DNA of 64,000 nt, from the NCBI GenBank assembly GCA_050084515.1, contig CM114273.1, positions 19,282,001 to 19,346,000 of the forward strand, read 5' to 3'. Each line of letters starts with the position of its first letter. The stretch's first letter is position 1. The DNA is from Blasia pusilla. Taxonomy: Eukaryota; Marchantiophyta; Marchantiopsida; Blasiales. Under the pieces are notes generated by a model, which saw only the letters and a program-made list of their open reading frames with translations, was not told where the DNA came from and did not search any database. The position numbers and the translations under genes were made by a program. Positions 23,899-36,042 of the stretch are shown here, piece after piece.

Positions 23899-24237
23899 AT
23901 GGCCGATTCACAGGATGATGACAGAGATGAGGAATGGTTTAAGGAGGTCTATGGAAGGGAGTATACAGGCCCCCCCAGGCCTCCTCGTGACAATCCACGT
24001 GATGACTCAAGCAAGGTGAAAAAACGACCTGGTGCAAATGCAGCTGTGGCCACTGCAGGTGATGGATCAGATGAGGAGGATGAGCCTCGTGATCCAAATG
24101 CTGTGCCCACTGACTTCACAAGTAGAGAAGCCAAAGTATGGGAGGCCAAGGCCAAGGCCGTAGAAAGAAATTGGAAGCGCAGGAAGGAAGAGGAGCTCAC
24201 TTGTCGTATCTGTGGCGAGGTTGGCCATTTTGCCCAG
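23899..24237 (+). CDS. CCHC-KH gene exon 1 (113 codons)
   Basis: The start ATG opens MADSQDDDRDEEWFKEVYG. The exon ends in CAG|GTATGT, phase 0, inside the zinc knuckle just before its last cysteine. The unspliced frame would stop two codons later. Confidence 0.9.
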
Positions 24238-27200
24238 GTATGTTAATGCTTCAGGTAACTTGGTCTTGCTTAACCTTTTTGCCCACCCATTCCTAAAGCT
24301 TACAGGGTATCTGTTCAAGGTGGTGCTGTAGAGCTCTACAGTCGGTGAACTTGTCACAGCTCATTGACCTCTATCATGAGTAAGAAGCTGGTTGGCAATC
24401 TATTTAACCATCTGAGAAGGGGGAGATTTTGCTTGGTGGTATGAGACACAGAGACTGGCGCACAGAAAAGTGCGGAGTTACTTATGAAGTCCACCGTTTG
24501 AGTTAATGATTACCATTCAGATCAAACAGTGAGTTGCAGATGAGCGGCAAGTCACCTGGAGGTAGGATAGAACATCATTGGGGATGCTGCTTAAGCAACA
24601 ACTTGATATCCTGTGTATCTGAAATGTTTAGTAACTCTTCTGTAGCTTTTGGTGACCACGAGACCCTGTCCACTGAATATATCAACTAAGCTCATTTCTT
24701 AACTGTTTCCTCGTTGTGGAGGATGTGCAGCTGGTCACCCTGAGTGATTCTATGGCTGCATGAACATGGAGATATGATGTAGAGTAGAGTAGAGTAGAGT
24801 AGATGTGTAGTCCACGGGAAGCAGATCTGGCTTATGGGACCCCTTCTACATATGTGAAATTGACATCACATCCGACAGGCACCTTCACATCTAGATTTGG
24901 GGTTCTCACCGAGGATATTTGGTTTTTTTTGTTTCTTTTTGTTTTTTGTTTTTGGTTTGTGAAGGCCTGGAATTTTATCCAGATTTTTAACCCGGGAGCA
25001 TAGTCAAGGCACACACATGAAAGGCACACAAGGCGTTCTCTCTCTCGAACATGGACCATCCATGCCCTAGGTAGAGGATGCCACTGCCCTGGGGTTGAGG
25101 CCACCCCCCACTGTCCAAGGGGAGAGTTGAACTCAAGACCTCTTCAAGAGGACCTTATGTTTGTTCAGCTAACCACTTGGTCATCTACCGCTTGATGTAG
25201 AGAACTCATGTGTAGTATCCCTCTGTCAATTAGGTTTTCCAGCAAATGTAGAAGTAAGTTTTTTCTTGGAAGGACTGAGAACAATACTGATATCGTTCAT
25301 GTTGCCTCAGTCATGTAATTGTAACAAACACAAGTCCTTTTTCATGGGAAGGTTCATGAAGATGAGTTGCTTCAAGACTACCAAGGGCTCACTGTGATGT
25401 TTTATTTTAATGATTCTCGATTGTTTTTTCTGCTACTGAATCACTGTTTCTTAGGTTGTATGCATGGAAGGAGAGCCTTTTGAACTCATCCCCTGATCAC
25501 ATACTTGCTGCCTTGTTACTACTATATAATTGGTTAGAAGAATTTTCTTTGCGGAAACTCAAGGGTTAAACAAACTTGATGCTTCTGTGTTTGCTGCAAT
25601 TGTGCGAATTTCACACAACATTCTATACCACCCCTACAGTGACTTTTGTTGAGATTATGTGGTTAATGCAGTAAATACCCCGGACGAGTTCATATCAATA
25701 TGGTCAGCTTTGATTTCCCCTTGATCAATGGAAGATCCATTGGTGGAAGTATTTACCTTTTTCTCTTCCTTAAATTTTTCTGGGGATTTAGTGCTGTCAT
25801 AATACTTTTGATCTTGACTACAATGGGAGTTGACTCATGATTTGCGGGTGAACTCATGATTTGCGGGTCTTCTGGTTGTCTAAACGTTTCTAATTAAACT
25901 TTAGGATCCCACATGAAGGCATATTAGGTAGTTGCAAAGGGCAACCTTGGTGTGCAGTGTCTGACTTCATTTCCATAACATTTATCAGGCATACAGCTCT
26001 TAATTCAACCAGTCATTGTTAGAGGATGAGGGCACCTACCCTCAATGATTTCAATGTCTTAGTTTCCAGCCTAGGCCACCAGGCAAGAGGTCGCTTGTGC
26101 ATCAGGACAAGGACATGTGCTAGCGATTTCTCTGAAGGAAAATCTGGCAAAACCTTGCTAGTTGCTCTACTTCAGCCATTTAGGAGCTACCCTTTGTGAA
26201 TCATGATGATCATGTGCATATTGAATTCTCAGCTGACATATGTGAAGAGCCTAGGGTTTTGGGGCACAACAGGATCAACCCATAAACCAATTGGAGTCCT
26301 TTCGTGTGAATGAAATCAGTTCATCTACTAATTTTTGTGGGAGTCAAATGTCATTTTTTCTAAGTTGGTAGATATAGCTTTGGAAGCAATGCCTTTCAAT
26401 TTTAACTTCATGTCAACTATTGGGTTCAGTACCTTGTCATCAATTTCTCAGGATGGTGGAGCTGGGGTGCCAATATGGTTACCCTGCTGTGGTTTAAAAA
26501 TAATTGTTACTTTTGAAGTGTGATGTCCTGAAGCCAGGGCTTAGAGCTTTCCCCTCAATAAGTTTAACAAGTCATCTATTTCAGAAATTCTTCTCTCCTT
26601 GTTCATGGTACCCAGATTTCTTGGAGAATTCAACAGGCCTTCAAAAGAATTTTAGAGCCTATCTTCGAAGGTTATGTTGTCGGGGTTACAGCCCCTGAAT
26701 TTCTTTTTGTGACAATCAACAGTGAAATTGTGCTTAAAGGAAACTGGGGAAAATGTACTCAGCCGTTCAAAAGTTTAGCAGGAAAGAGGTGTGGATGGGC
26801 TTAATGAAGGAATTATCAGCCGATTCTGTAGCACCATACTCAAGCGAGGGTAGGGAGGTATGAATGAGTTCAATGGTTTCTTCCAAAAGTGATTTTGCAG
26901 TGGTGGAATAACCTTGTGGATTCATTCATCTGTCTTTTTCCAACACAACACCAGAACTTGACGAGGCCGATCATCTACAGCACGTCTTCCCTACTTTCGT
27001 TTTGGTCAGCGAGGTTACCTGCAGACATTATGGAGACTATTGAGATGTCACGTTCACTGAAGCCCAATGCTGCATTTTCTATTTCCTTCCACAAGCTGTA
27101 TTTCAGGCCTTCACTCAGTGTCATACTACTTGGGGTCCAAGACAAAGGCAGAGGTAGGTTTTCCTTCTCTTTTGCTGGCTTGGACAATCTGGCTGAAGGT

Positions 27201-30200
27201 GAGTACGTGATTCACTCACTCTCCGGACTACAAAAAACCTGCTTTGATAAAATCCTTGTTCTCTAGGTGCAGAGAGCTTCTACTATTTTGCATAACACCT
27301 TCTCAACATCTGATCGAGTAGTCACCTTCTAGTGACCAGTATATTTGTGTCCACCTTTCTTGAAGACATTGACGATGATACCAATCTGCCTGCAGGTAAA
27401 ATAGTTTCACTAGAGATGAACTCGTAGCTGCATCTCTATACTCTCAACCAACTCATGGCATCCACCAGTTCCCTCATGACAAGGTTCTGAACCTGTTTTC
27501 CCTTCTGTGGATGGCAGAATGCCGTCCTGATGAAATTGTGTCAGAGGGTCCTAATTAAGAAGCCATTGAATTGTTGCTGTTTCTTTGTCTATTTCAAGTT
27601 TTCTCTGGTTTTTTTGGTTAGGTTTTGTTTTTGGGGTGACACCAGCATGGTAAACATAAGTGGTGGTGGGTTGAGGATGCCTGAAAAGGGAAGGTACTGG
27701 TGAGGGAACAGGTCGGATGGAGGTATCTTGAACCCCAGGTTTCAACCTCAATTTTTTGATTGCTTATGATTCATTTGATGCCATTAAATTATTCTCATTT
27801 ATGTTTTACTCTTCAATATTATGTTTGAATAACTGGATTCCATATAAGGATCGCTGAAGAGTTTCATCCTTGATTCGTGGAGAAGTTCATTTTTTGTGAC
27901 CTGATTGAGACTGGGGTTTGACTTTCTGGCAGGGTTGCCCAACTACTTTGGGAGGAAATAGGAAACCAGGAGAAGTTGTTGAACGAATTCCCTTGAGGGA
28001 CAAGCGTTTGAAACCACGAATCATTGGTACTGGTGGTGCAGTGATACAAGGTATCGAGAAAGATACTGGATGCCGGCTGAAACTTGAGGACAATCTGTCT
28101 GCCGGAAATGGTGCTTTCTATGTACGTATATCAGGACCTGATAGGATCACGGTCATAAAAGCAGTGGATGTGGTAAATAAATTGGTGGAGCAAGTGGAGG
28201 ATGAGTGGAAACAGCCACCACCAATGAGGAGGCCACATGGAGGAGGTGGGGGAGGTGCATCATATCGGGGTTCCAATGTCAACCCTCTTATTGCAGCTCA
28301 AATGCAACATATTGCTGTCCAGAGACTCCAACATTCTGCTCCAAATTTGGGGCCAATGGGTCGTGATGGACCACCTCCACCTCTTGATGAGGATAAACGA
28401 ACAATTGAGCATATCGCCTCACAATTGGAGGCCCGACGGCAGTGGGAAGCAGTGTCAGGCTCCACCCAAACCTTGAATGGTTCCAGTGCTTCACCTACTT
28501 TTTCATATAAAGATGGTGAGCTGGAAATTTCAGCACATGGGAGTTCTCTTCTTTGCTCAGTCCTAGTTGATATGTTGATTCAAGCTCATGAGTAGAGTAA
28601 GGTTGAAGAGAGGGCAAATACTAAATAAACTATCAATTGAAGGAAGATGGTTATTTGGTGATATTGGAATAGGGTCCGTGTTTTGGTCCACTTTCTTAAA
28701 TGTTTTTCTGGTCATCATAGAAAGTAAAGGCAAACGATGTGGGTCCACCAATGGAAACTAATATTTTCATTTCTTGGCTGCAATCCAGGCCGTTCTTTCC
28801 ACCGAGTTTGCTGGGATCAGTGTGTTATACTGTTTTTTCACTAGCAAGGATGCAGTGAGATTTGGTAATAGTACTGATAATACGCTTGTTCTTATCCCCG
28901 TTTTCTATGCCTCCAGGCCGAGGTGCTTCTGGAGCTGGAAGCTTGTCTTCTTACAGTGGGAAAGGTGCGGGATCCGAAGGAGGCTATTATCATAGCCAAA
29001 ATCTCGACAATGGACCATACCAGGGTCAAAGTGCAGGTGGTAGTTTGCCTGAGCTTGAGCAGGATCTGGATGGGGGATTTGAGGAGAAAGGACTACTTGC
29101 ACAGACATTGGAAGAGTTGGAACAGCGCTTCTTGCAAGAGACAATTGAGCTCACTAAAGACCAGAATGCAGAGGAGGATAAAGAGAAAGCAAAGCACCGC
29201 GAGGTTTTTTCTACCTTTGGATGCTCATGAAACTTCTGGATAGTGTAAATTATGTTGTGTTTCCAGTAATGTCTACATCAAGTACTTGTTATTTTAGTGA
29301 TTATATTTTTAGAAGATGGAGCAGACTTTCTTGGTTGATCTTAGAATTTTGCTCCAATTGTGAATAATGTTCAACCTGGTCAAATAGTGAACCTTGTCAC
29401 ATGTTGGTGTGTGATAGACTAGGTTACAAACCATCTGATGGATCTGATAATCTCTTCCTCGTGGGTTTTTGTTTCGTTTTGTTTGAGAGCTGTTAAATGG
29501 GCTTGTGAGTGAGTTGTATTCGGTTTCAATGGAATGAGAAGTCCAAATCAGTGATCAGGGATGAAAAATATAGCTCATTGTCTTTGAGATCAAGAACCAC
29601 AAATTGCTACTCCAGTTTCTTGTAATTGGAAGCAAATTGTGTAGTGGGGACATTGTTTGTGTATGGACAGTACGGAAGTATAGGTGTGCTTTTCATCTGT
29701 TCCCCTTTATCACAAATGGTGGAAGCCTGTGATAGAAGTAGCTCAAAACCCTTTTGGGAGTTTCTGCCGGGAGATTTGCATTTGGAGGCGCACTTCTGTG
29801 GTGAATATTGAGCTAAGTTTGTATAATGGTTTTGTTATGGTTTTCAGCGGATGAATGAAATCCATGAACAGTATCAGCAGAAGATGACAATACTAAGGTC
29901 AAAGCATACCAAACAGCGTGAAGATTTTCTGCGGCATGAGGCACAAATGCGCCATCAGCAATACCAGCAACAAACTGGGTATGGAATGTATCAGTATGGT
30001 GGAGGAGGGGTTGGTAATGTTCCCCCCTCTCGAGGTGGACATTATAATGGTAGTGGGTATGATCGGGGAGCAAATTCCGCTTCTCCAGAGAATGTACATG
30101 GACATTTGGGGATGTATGATTCATACAAGGATGGAGGTCAAGCCTACAGCAATAATGTCTCTCATTCATTTACTAGGAAACAGGGGTATGAATCAAACAA

Positions 30201-30276
30201 AAATTATGGGAATCAAGGGTACGATGCTGGAGGCTATGCATATGGAAACCCTCAAAGCTACCCTACCTATGGTTGA
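23899..30276 (+). CDS. CCHC zinc-knuckle plus KH-domain RNA-binding protein (4 exons)
   Basis: Joining 23899-24237, 27933-28515, 28917-29203 and 29848-30276 gives an open frame of 545 codons plus stop. All junctions are GT-AG and phase-consistent. The acidic, charged N-terminus is followed by a CX2CX4HX4C knuckle with ligands C102, C105, H110 and C115; the last cysteine comes from exon 2, which strongly supports the 3.7-kb first intron. A KH domain follows at about 128-200 with its GXXG loop (GTGG, 145-148). A Gly-rich linker, a Glu/Lys/Gln-rich probable coiled coil across exons 3-4, and a Gly/Tyr/Gln-rich low-complexity tail complete it. The likely role is single-stranded RNA binding in the nucleus. 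SF1/BBP also pairs KH with knuckles but in the opposite order, so this is a different plant family. It is the only apparently intact host gene here. Confidence 0.9.
24921..25196 (-). mobile_element. tRNA-derived SINE in intron 1 (tentative)
   Basis: On the minus strand it starts GGTAGATGACCAAGTGGTTA, a tRNA-Ser-like A-box region. A B-box-like GAGTTCAACTC follows ~55 bp later, then an unrelated body, and it finishes in an A-rich tail (CAAAAACAAAAAACAAAAAG..., 24921-24955 on the plus strand as T-runs). That order is the layout of a SINE. No target duplication was identified. Confidence 0.6.
27933..28515 (+). CDS. CCHC-KH gene exon 2 (KH domain)
   Basis: It follows TTTCTGGCAG and begins GGTTGCCCAACT, supplying the knuckle's last cysteine. 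It carries the whole KH domain and a PPP/GGGG linker, and ends AAAGATG|GTGAGC in phase 1. The upstream 15 open bases are intron. Confidence 0.9.
28917..29203 (+). CDS. CCHC-KH gene exon 3
   Basis: It follows GCCTCCAG, completes the split glycine codon and ends CACCGCGAG|GTTTTT at a codon boundary. It encodes a Gly/Ser-rich start and a Glu/Leu-rich helical segment. Confidence 0.88.
29848..30276 (+). CDS. CCHC-KH gene exon 4
   Basis: It follows GGTTTTCAG, starts CGGATGAATGAAATC and ends at TGA 30274-30276. It encodes the end of the coiled coil and a Gly/Tyr/Asn-rich tail. The sequence immediately downstream is presumably 3' UTR; no poly(A) signal was assigned. Confidence 0.88.
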   Translation, partial: RMNEIHEQYQQKMTILRSKHTKQREDFLRHEAQMRHQQYQQQTGYGMYQYGGGGVGNVPPSRGGHYNGSGYDRGANSASPENVHGHLGMYDSYKDGGQAYSNNVSHSFTRKQGYESNKNYGNQGYDAGGYAYGNPQSYPTYG

Positions 30277-31946
30277 CATGGCGGATCTTGCTACTTAGTC
30301 GCTTTTGGCAGTGTACATTTGCAACATTGAAGATTTGGTGGGTTTTTAAAGCAGAAAGCGACCATCTTGTCAGAGCACTTGACCACCCTAAGAATGGGTC
30401 ATTTTGTGAGGAAGTAGAATTCCTGGTCTGTGAAGTGATTGTGCCTCAGATACCCTAGGCTGTCTTTCGATACAGATGCTGGTTGTGACTATTCTGGGGT
30501 TTGTTGTGAACAGTCTTTCTTGGAAATATACCTCATCATTCTTCTCTATTTATGTTTATGAGAAGTGTAGAAATTAGTTACTCTTTTTAAAAATCTTTGC
30601 CAAATGATGAGGAATTGAGCATGTTGTGTCATAAAAAAATATATCTTCGTTTTCTAAGTGCATGTATGAGATCTCATGTTGTGTTCTGGTTGAGTATTTC
30701 TTTTTGGATGGTGCAAGTGTTAGCGTTTGGGAAAAGTTCTTAATGAATGATTTGAGACTTTCTATTGGCTGGTCGGAAATGCTGTAGCAGCACAGTAATT
30801 GGTTTGTAACTGGTGCTTGTTCAGTATTTCATGATCCTTGATTGGTATCTTTTTAGGATTTTAGTACATGCTTAAGACGTTCTCTTTGCAATGGTGTGAG
30901 GAAGATATTCATGCAGCATCTCAAATTCAAAGTTCAGAGCTGCTGTATTGATTAATTAAAATAGCTTTGAATTGTTTTAGAGCAATACAGGATCTCCTTA
31001 TTAAACCGTGGGAGACGGACCCCCATTCCCAGCAGGGTGGCCATGCAAACTGTCGGAGACATATTTCATTTGATCTGTATCTTCCAAGTTCATGGTGTGT
31101 GGTCCAAAGGCCAACAATGTACTTCTAATAACGCATAACCTTCGGCAGTGAGTGAATTTAAATTGTTTCGCCCATGGCCCTACAGGACTCCCAATTGAAA
31201 AATGAGAGAGGAGGTGCAACAATATACTCTGGTCTGATATCATCATGTGGTGGAGGAATTTGAGTCATCTCTCCTGAGCCTGGGCCATATTCTGTGTCTA
31301 TAGTTGGAGTTAGGGAATCATCCCTTGTAAGTGGTAAATTCCCTAGCGTAATAGGTCCTGAAGATTGTGTAAATGCAAGGACTTATTCGGAAGCCGGGTG
31401 CAGTCTCAAAGGTATGCCGGATTTGAGTCATGGCCTGTCTCTGGCTGCAAGTGTCAAGAAGATTCTATTTTTCAGGGTGATGGCCCTTCCAAGTTTGTGA
31501 AGCCCAAAGGTGGAAGCGATCTCTGGAGCGATATGATGGATCACGACGTGTACCATGTGTTGCTGAAGCTCCATGGGACTGTTCGTTATTTGATACCCAA
31601 ATTAAGTAGGACTTATCCGGGTCTTTGCCCGATGTTTTTATAGGAGCCAAGGACATCTTTCCAGTTGAAATATACCAGGTTCGTCCTCCTTGCAGTTACG
31701 CTTGACAGCTCTATTAGGTTGTATTACAAGGATCATGGTGCCAAGGTCACTCGTGTCGAATGTGTGGTAGAAGTTAAGAGTCGTCCCCAACTTATTTGCT
31801 GTACCAGAAACTTTGCTTCGCCATATCCTTTTCTTGTACTTCCGCCAAGGTGGTATATATGGGTACCGAGTCTTTTTGTTAGTATGACACGACCTTGCTA
31901 TGGAGCCATGGCTTGAGTTCTTGGTTTAGATTTAGTTTTCCTCTCC
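30277..31946. other. No further gene recognised
   Basis: The first few hundred bases are probably the 3' UTR of the CCHC-KH gene. Beyond that no motif, repeat pair or coding similarity was recognised. Confidence 0.4.
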
Positions 31947-32211
31947 TGCCTATTCATCCTCGGGTTAGTGGGATAGGGGTTAGAAGTGGTTGATGATTAG
32001 GGAGGGGCTCAAGGAAAACATGCCATTTTGTGGGCCTTCGAACTTGGGAGGGGTTCAAACAAATAGGCCATTTTTGTGGGTCTTCAAACTTGAGATTTGC
32101 ACCTCCGCAATGAGTTGCAAGTAAAGAATGGTATTAATACACTTGTTAATCTCTTATCAAAACAGGGTTAGATTTTCACCTCGGGTTAACTAACCTGAGG
32201 ATGAATAGGCA
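31947..32211. mobile_element. MITE-like element, 265 bp, 23-bp terminal inverted repeats
   Basis: The left end (31947-31969) reads TGCCTATTCATCCTCGGGTT plus AGT. The right end (32189-32211) is its reverse complement with one mismatch. There is no coding potential inside. The right end also contains a short palindrome, CTCGGGTTAACTAACCTGAG. No obvious target duplication is visible, so the superfamily is open. Confidence 0.65.
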
Positions 32212-32481
32212 CAAGGAGTTTTCTGATTAGGGCCACTCAAATTTTTTGCCATGTGTGAGAATACCCCCGCCGAATCGACTCTTCCCGCTTCACCAATGTG
32301 CCGTTCTCTCCCACGGATGGTAGACCTCATTGTACTTTCAGTGGATCTATTGGGGGATCCTTGAAGGGGCTAATGTTTGAGGATTTAATTAATAATATGT
32401 TTCAAAAAGGTGAGCAACACATTTTTGGGGACGTAACTCTAGTTATTACCTTGGAATTAAAGCAGGTATCTCCTAGCCTGG

Positions 32482-33145
32482 GGGTTCCCCTTTTTTATTT
32501 TCAGGGCCGATTTTGGCCTGTGGGTTTTTTGCTCTCTATGCCCCCCAGCCCCCCATTCTTTGTATCCTCATGGGTTTTCCATCAAATTTTTTTATTGAAG
32601 TTTATCATTTCAGTTTTTTTGCTCCGGGGCAGCTATGTGATTGTAGAAAAACTCCAAGTTAATATTTAGAGCCCAATTGATGGGATAAAAATGAAAGGGG
32701 AGAACGGGTTACTCAAGAGTATGCCGTTAATTTATCAGCAAACATGTCGCAAATTTTTTTGTGAAGCGTTAATGCCCAAAAGACCGAGAGTTCCAAATCT
32801 ATACTCTTACTCCGAGGCCCCCTTCTTTATTTTTAGGGCAGGTTTTGGCATGTGGGTTTTTTGCTCTCTATGCCCCCCAACCCCCCATTGTTTGTATCCT
32901 CATGGGTTTTCCATCAAACGTTTTTATTGAAGTTTATCATTTCAGTTTTTTTGCTCCGGGGCAACTATGTGATTGTGGAAAAACTCCAAGTTAATATTTA
33001 GAGCCCAATGGATGGGATAAAAATGAAAGGGGAGAACGGGTTACTCGAGAGTATGCCGTTAATTTATCATCAAACAAGTGACAACATTTTTTGTAAAGCG
33101 TTAATGCCGAAAAGACCGAGAGTTCCAAATCTATACTCTTACTCT
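32482..33145. repeat. Tandem duplication, two units of about 332 bp
   Basis: The block GTGGGTTTTTTGCTCTCTAT occurs near 32520 and again near 32852. GAGCCCAA.TGATGGGATAAA and CCGAGAGTTCCAAATCTATA also recur at the same spacing. The units differ by scattered substitutions, so the duplication is not very recent. Confidence 0.85.
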
Positions 33146-33479
33146 AAGTTAACCTCTCTTGCTACCACATGTCCTAGGTTGTACATGTGTCCCCTTCCAA
33201 TTGGAAAAAAAGTTATGTATTTCAAATATCCCCAAATCAATACATCGAGTAGCGTTACTAAATGCTAAATGCATGGCAGGGATAGTGCAATATTAGTCAC
33301 TAGTAAGGGATGCTTATTAACAGTTCAACTTTTATAAAACCCCCTTAAAATGATAAAAGTATTTTTGAAAGAAATTTAATGACATAGGATTGACTAAAGA
33401 AAATTGCATCCTCAAGTTAATACATAGATAAATTCTAAGATTTGTTTCAATTCACAAATAAAATGGTTACTCACAATCT

Positions 33480-34110
33480 GTATTATAATGAGCGATCTTA
33501 TGCATAGTAAGATGAAATGATGAGACAATAGGACAAAATAGCAAATTTTTTGTAATTTTTTTGTAATTCATAATGAATGGGAAAGAAAATTAGTTTTGAT
33601 GGGAAAGAAATAGAAATTTGAATGGAAGAGGAAAATGATTTTATTCATTAATATTCATTAATTATTTAATTACTTTAATGGATTTTTTTGTTTTTATAAT
33701 AATAAAAAATAATTTGACAAATAACAATTATTTAATTTTTTCTTTGATTCATATTTGATGGAAAAAGAAAAGAAAATATAATGGAAGAAAAAATTTTTTT
33801 TATTTATTAAAATTAATTCTTAATTAATGAGCGTTATTTTGATATCAAGATAGAGGGGAAATTAGGTATTTTTTGAAATTTAATTAATAATTTAGTTAAT
33901 GGATGTTATTTTGGTGGGATCAGTAAAAAAGGAGAATAATAGATAGTATTATTTAAACTTTTATGGAAGGCTGAAATTAATTAGAAGAGTGGGTTTTTAT
34001 TTAAATTTATAATTGATAGTATTTAAAGAAGTGAATTATTATTACTCGTTTAACATTTTGAAATCATATTTAAAAAAAATATTTTCGTGCGCAAGTTAAC
34101 AAGTAGTTTT
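33480..34110 (+). repeat. AT-rich dispersed repeat, direct copy
   Basis: AT-rich noncoding sequence sharing ordered blocks with the reverse complement of 18260-19030. No ends or terminal repeats were identified. Confidence 0.5.
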
Positions 34111-34250
34111 AATTGAATATTATATGATAAAAATTTGGAATATAATGCTGTGGTTTTCACTATTGAATCTTGGAGCTTCAATTTTCGTTGTGGCCACACA
34201 TGCGGCTTTTATGAAAAAACATAAGGACAGGAGGAAAAATTATTAATTTT

Positions 34251-34318
34251 CATCCCGGGGTACTTCTCTGAGTACCCCCGGGATGTGGTAGTTCGTTTAG
34301 TTATACAACGAACTACCA
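34251..34318. repeat. Two back-to-back hairpins
   Basis: Hairpin 1 pairs CATCCCGGGGTAC (34251-34263) with GTACCCCCGGGATG (34272-34285), with one bulge. Hairpin 2 pairs TGGTAGTTCGTT (34286-34297) with AACGAACTACCA (34307-34318) perfectly across a 9-nt loop. They touch without a gap. They could be a transposon end or a cruciform-forming site. Confidence 0.8.
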
Positions 34319-35728
34319 TAAATTAAAATAAATTTGGTACCCCCTTTCCCCTAATGAGATGAAACTTGTATGAAAATAAAAAGAAAGATTTTCATAAATT
34401 TTCTGCGAATGGAGGAATCCGTACTCCGTGACGGCTTTTCGCCGCTACCCCGTTCGATTGTCGTAACCTAAATTCCAAAGTCTGTGTAGCAGGGCTTTGA
34501 TTATGCCTATGGAATTCGTCCCGTACAAAAATAGTTCAGAGGTGGTATGCTTCAACCACGCACGCACAAGTAGAAAGCCTTCACGACAGACAGCACCCGG
34601 GATTGCGATTAACTTATTCATCGGGAAAAATTATCTGAAGGTGCACTCGAAGCCAAGTAAAACGGTTGCCAGGAATGTGGATATTGGGCGCACACATGAA
34701 CGTCAGATAACACGAGGATCGCCAGTGGGGCAGAGCTACCTGCAGCCAAGATCAGAACACTTCAAGCATGGATTTGAAACGCGGAGTCGATCGCAGCGGG
34801 AGAAGCGAACGAGTCAGTCCAAAGGAGGAGCTCGCACAGATTTGCAGGAGCCGTGGGTCTACAGGATGGCGGCGCAGACTGTGAGATGCCTGTAACGAAG
34901 TCCGCGTGCAATCACCCCCAAATTGCTTCAAAATCCCTTGGTCAATTTGGCCGAGTGCAGGGATTAGCATGTTTAATTTCTCTTCCCGTGCGTCGGAGCG
35001 AAACAAAACTCCGATGAGTGAAAGACCTCTCCAACTGCCAGCGGGATATCCCACCGGCAGATTTCGATTCCGCAATAATGTACAACACCACATGGATAAT
35101 AATAAGATAAAATAGTATCGGAATAAGACGAAATAGAACATTTTATTATTTTGATGGAAATTTATTTGGGAGGGGATAATATGGGTGTTAATAGTGATAA
35201 TTTTATTTAATAATGGGAATAGTGGATAATTACCAAGGAATGGGAATAGTGGAGAATTTACATGTGGGAGGAGCGAAGTGGATAATTTATGCACATAGTG
35301 AAGAATGGGTTGTCTTAAAATAAACTTGGTCACACGGGCAACATACTAATGGGACTAACTATGAGCTCATGGAATAAAACTGCCTTCTCACACTAATATA
35401 TCTGCTAGAGTGTTGCACGGAGACAATTATTAAAATAAAAAAAATCTAGTTTAGCTTATCCGTTTTCCTTTCTCATTTTACTTAATTTTTTTTAAATTTA
35501 AAATTTCTCTTTCAACATATAGAAATATTAAATGGTAGATGTAAATTCTCCACTATTCCCACTTTAGATCCATCTTCTCTTAATAATTCATATTTTTATT
35601 GGAGAATGTACTTCCATTTTGCAAATTCGTCTCCTCTCAACACTTGACATAGGATAGCTTCCCTTATAAATCAATAGGATCATTGAAAGTAAATTTAAAA
35701 TTATATTTATTAATTATAAAAATACACT

Positions 35729-36001
35729 GTGGGAGGCGAAAGCCATAGATTTCCGCGGTCTTGCATTTAATGCGAGACCGAGCAACTTTAACTCGGGCAG
35801 GCAGTGGTAATGTGATTGGCAAAAGAAGACCAGAGTCTGCGCCCCCGCAACTGTCGATTCGTACGACTAGCCTACCAACACTTCACGGGTGTAATGCAGG
35901 GGGCTTTGTTATTTGGTTGTATAAGTTTTCTCTAATTACCTGCCTGCTGGTCTCGCATTAAATGGGCAAGAGCGCGGAAATTTAAGGACTTCGGTGGGAG
36001 G
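35729..36001. mobile_element. MITE with ~45-bp terminal inverted repeats and 8-bp target duplication
   Basis: GTGGGAGG is repeated directly at 35729-35736 and 35994-36001. The element between them (35737-35993, 257 bp) begins CGAAAGCCATAGATTTCCGC and ends in the reverse complement of CGAAGTCCTTAAATTTCCGC. The inverted similarity extends through TTTAATGCGAGACC. There is no coding capacity. An 8-bp duplication is typical of hAT elements, so it is probably a hAT-type non-autonomous element. Confidence 0.8.
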
Positions 36002-36042
36002 TAATATAAACCCGTGCATAGCAAGGGCTTTATATTACCTTT
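36001..36042. repeat. Imperfect hairpin next to the MITE
   Basis: AGGTAATATAAACCC (36000-36014) pairs with GGGCTTTATATTACCT just downstream across a short loop containing GTGCATAGCAA. It abuts the right target duplication of the MITE, so the MITE may have landed beside another small element. Confidence 0.6.

Noticed and set aside
27560-27750. Possible second SINE in intron 1 (minus strand, A-rich stretch)
   Set aside because: The A-rich stretch is present but no convincing A and B boxes in the right order were found.
34497-34895. 132-codon plus-strand open frame
   Set aside because: No recognisable domain, no splice-linked partner and basic, low-information composition; not supported as a gene.
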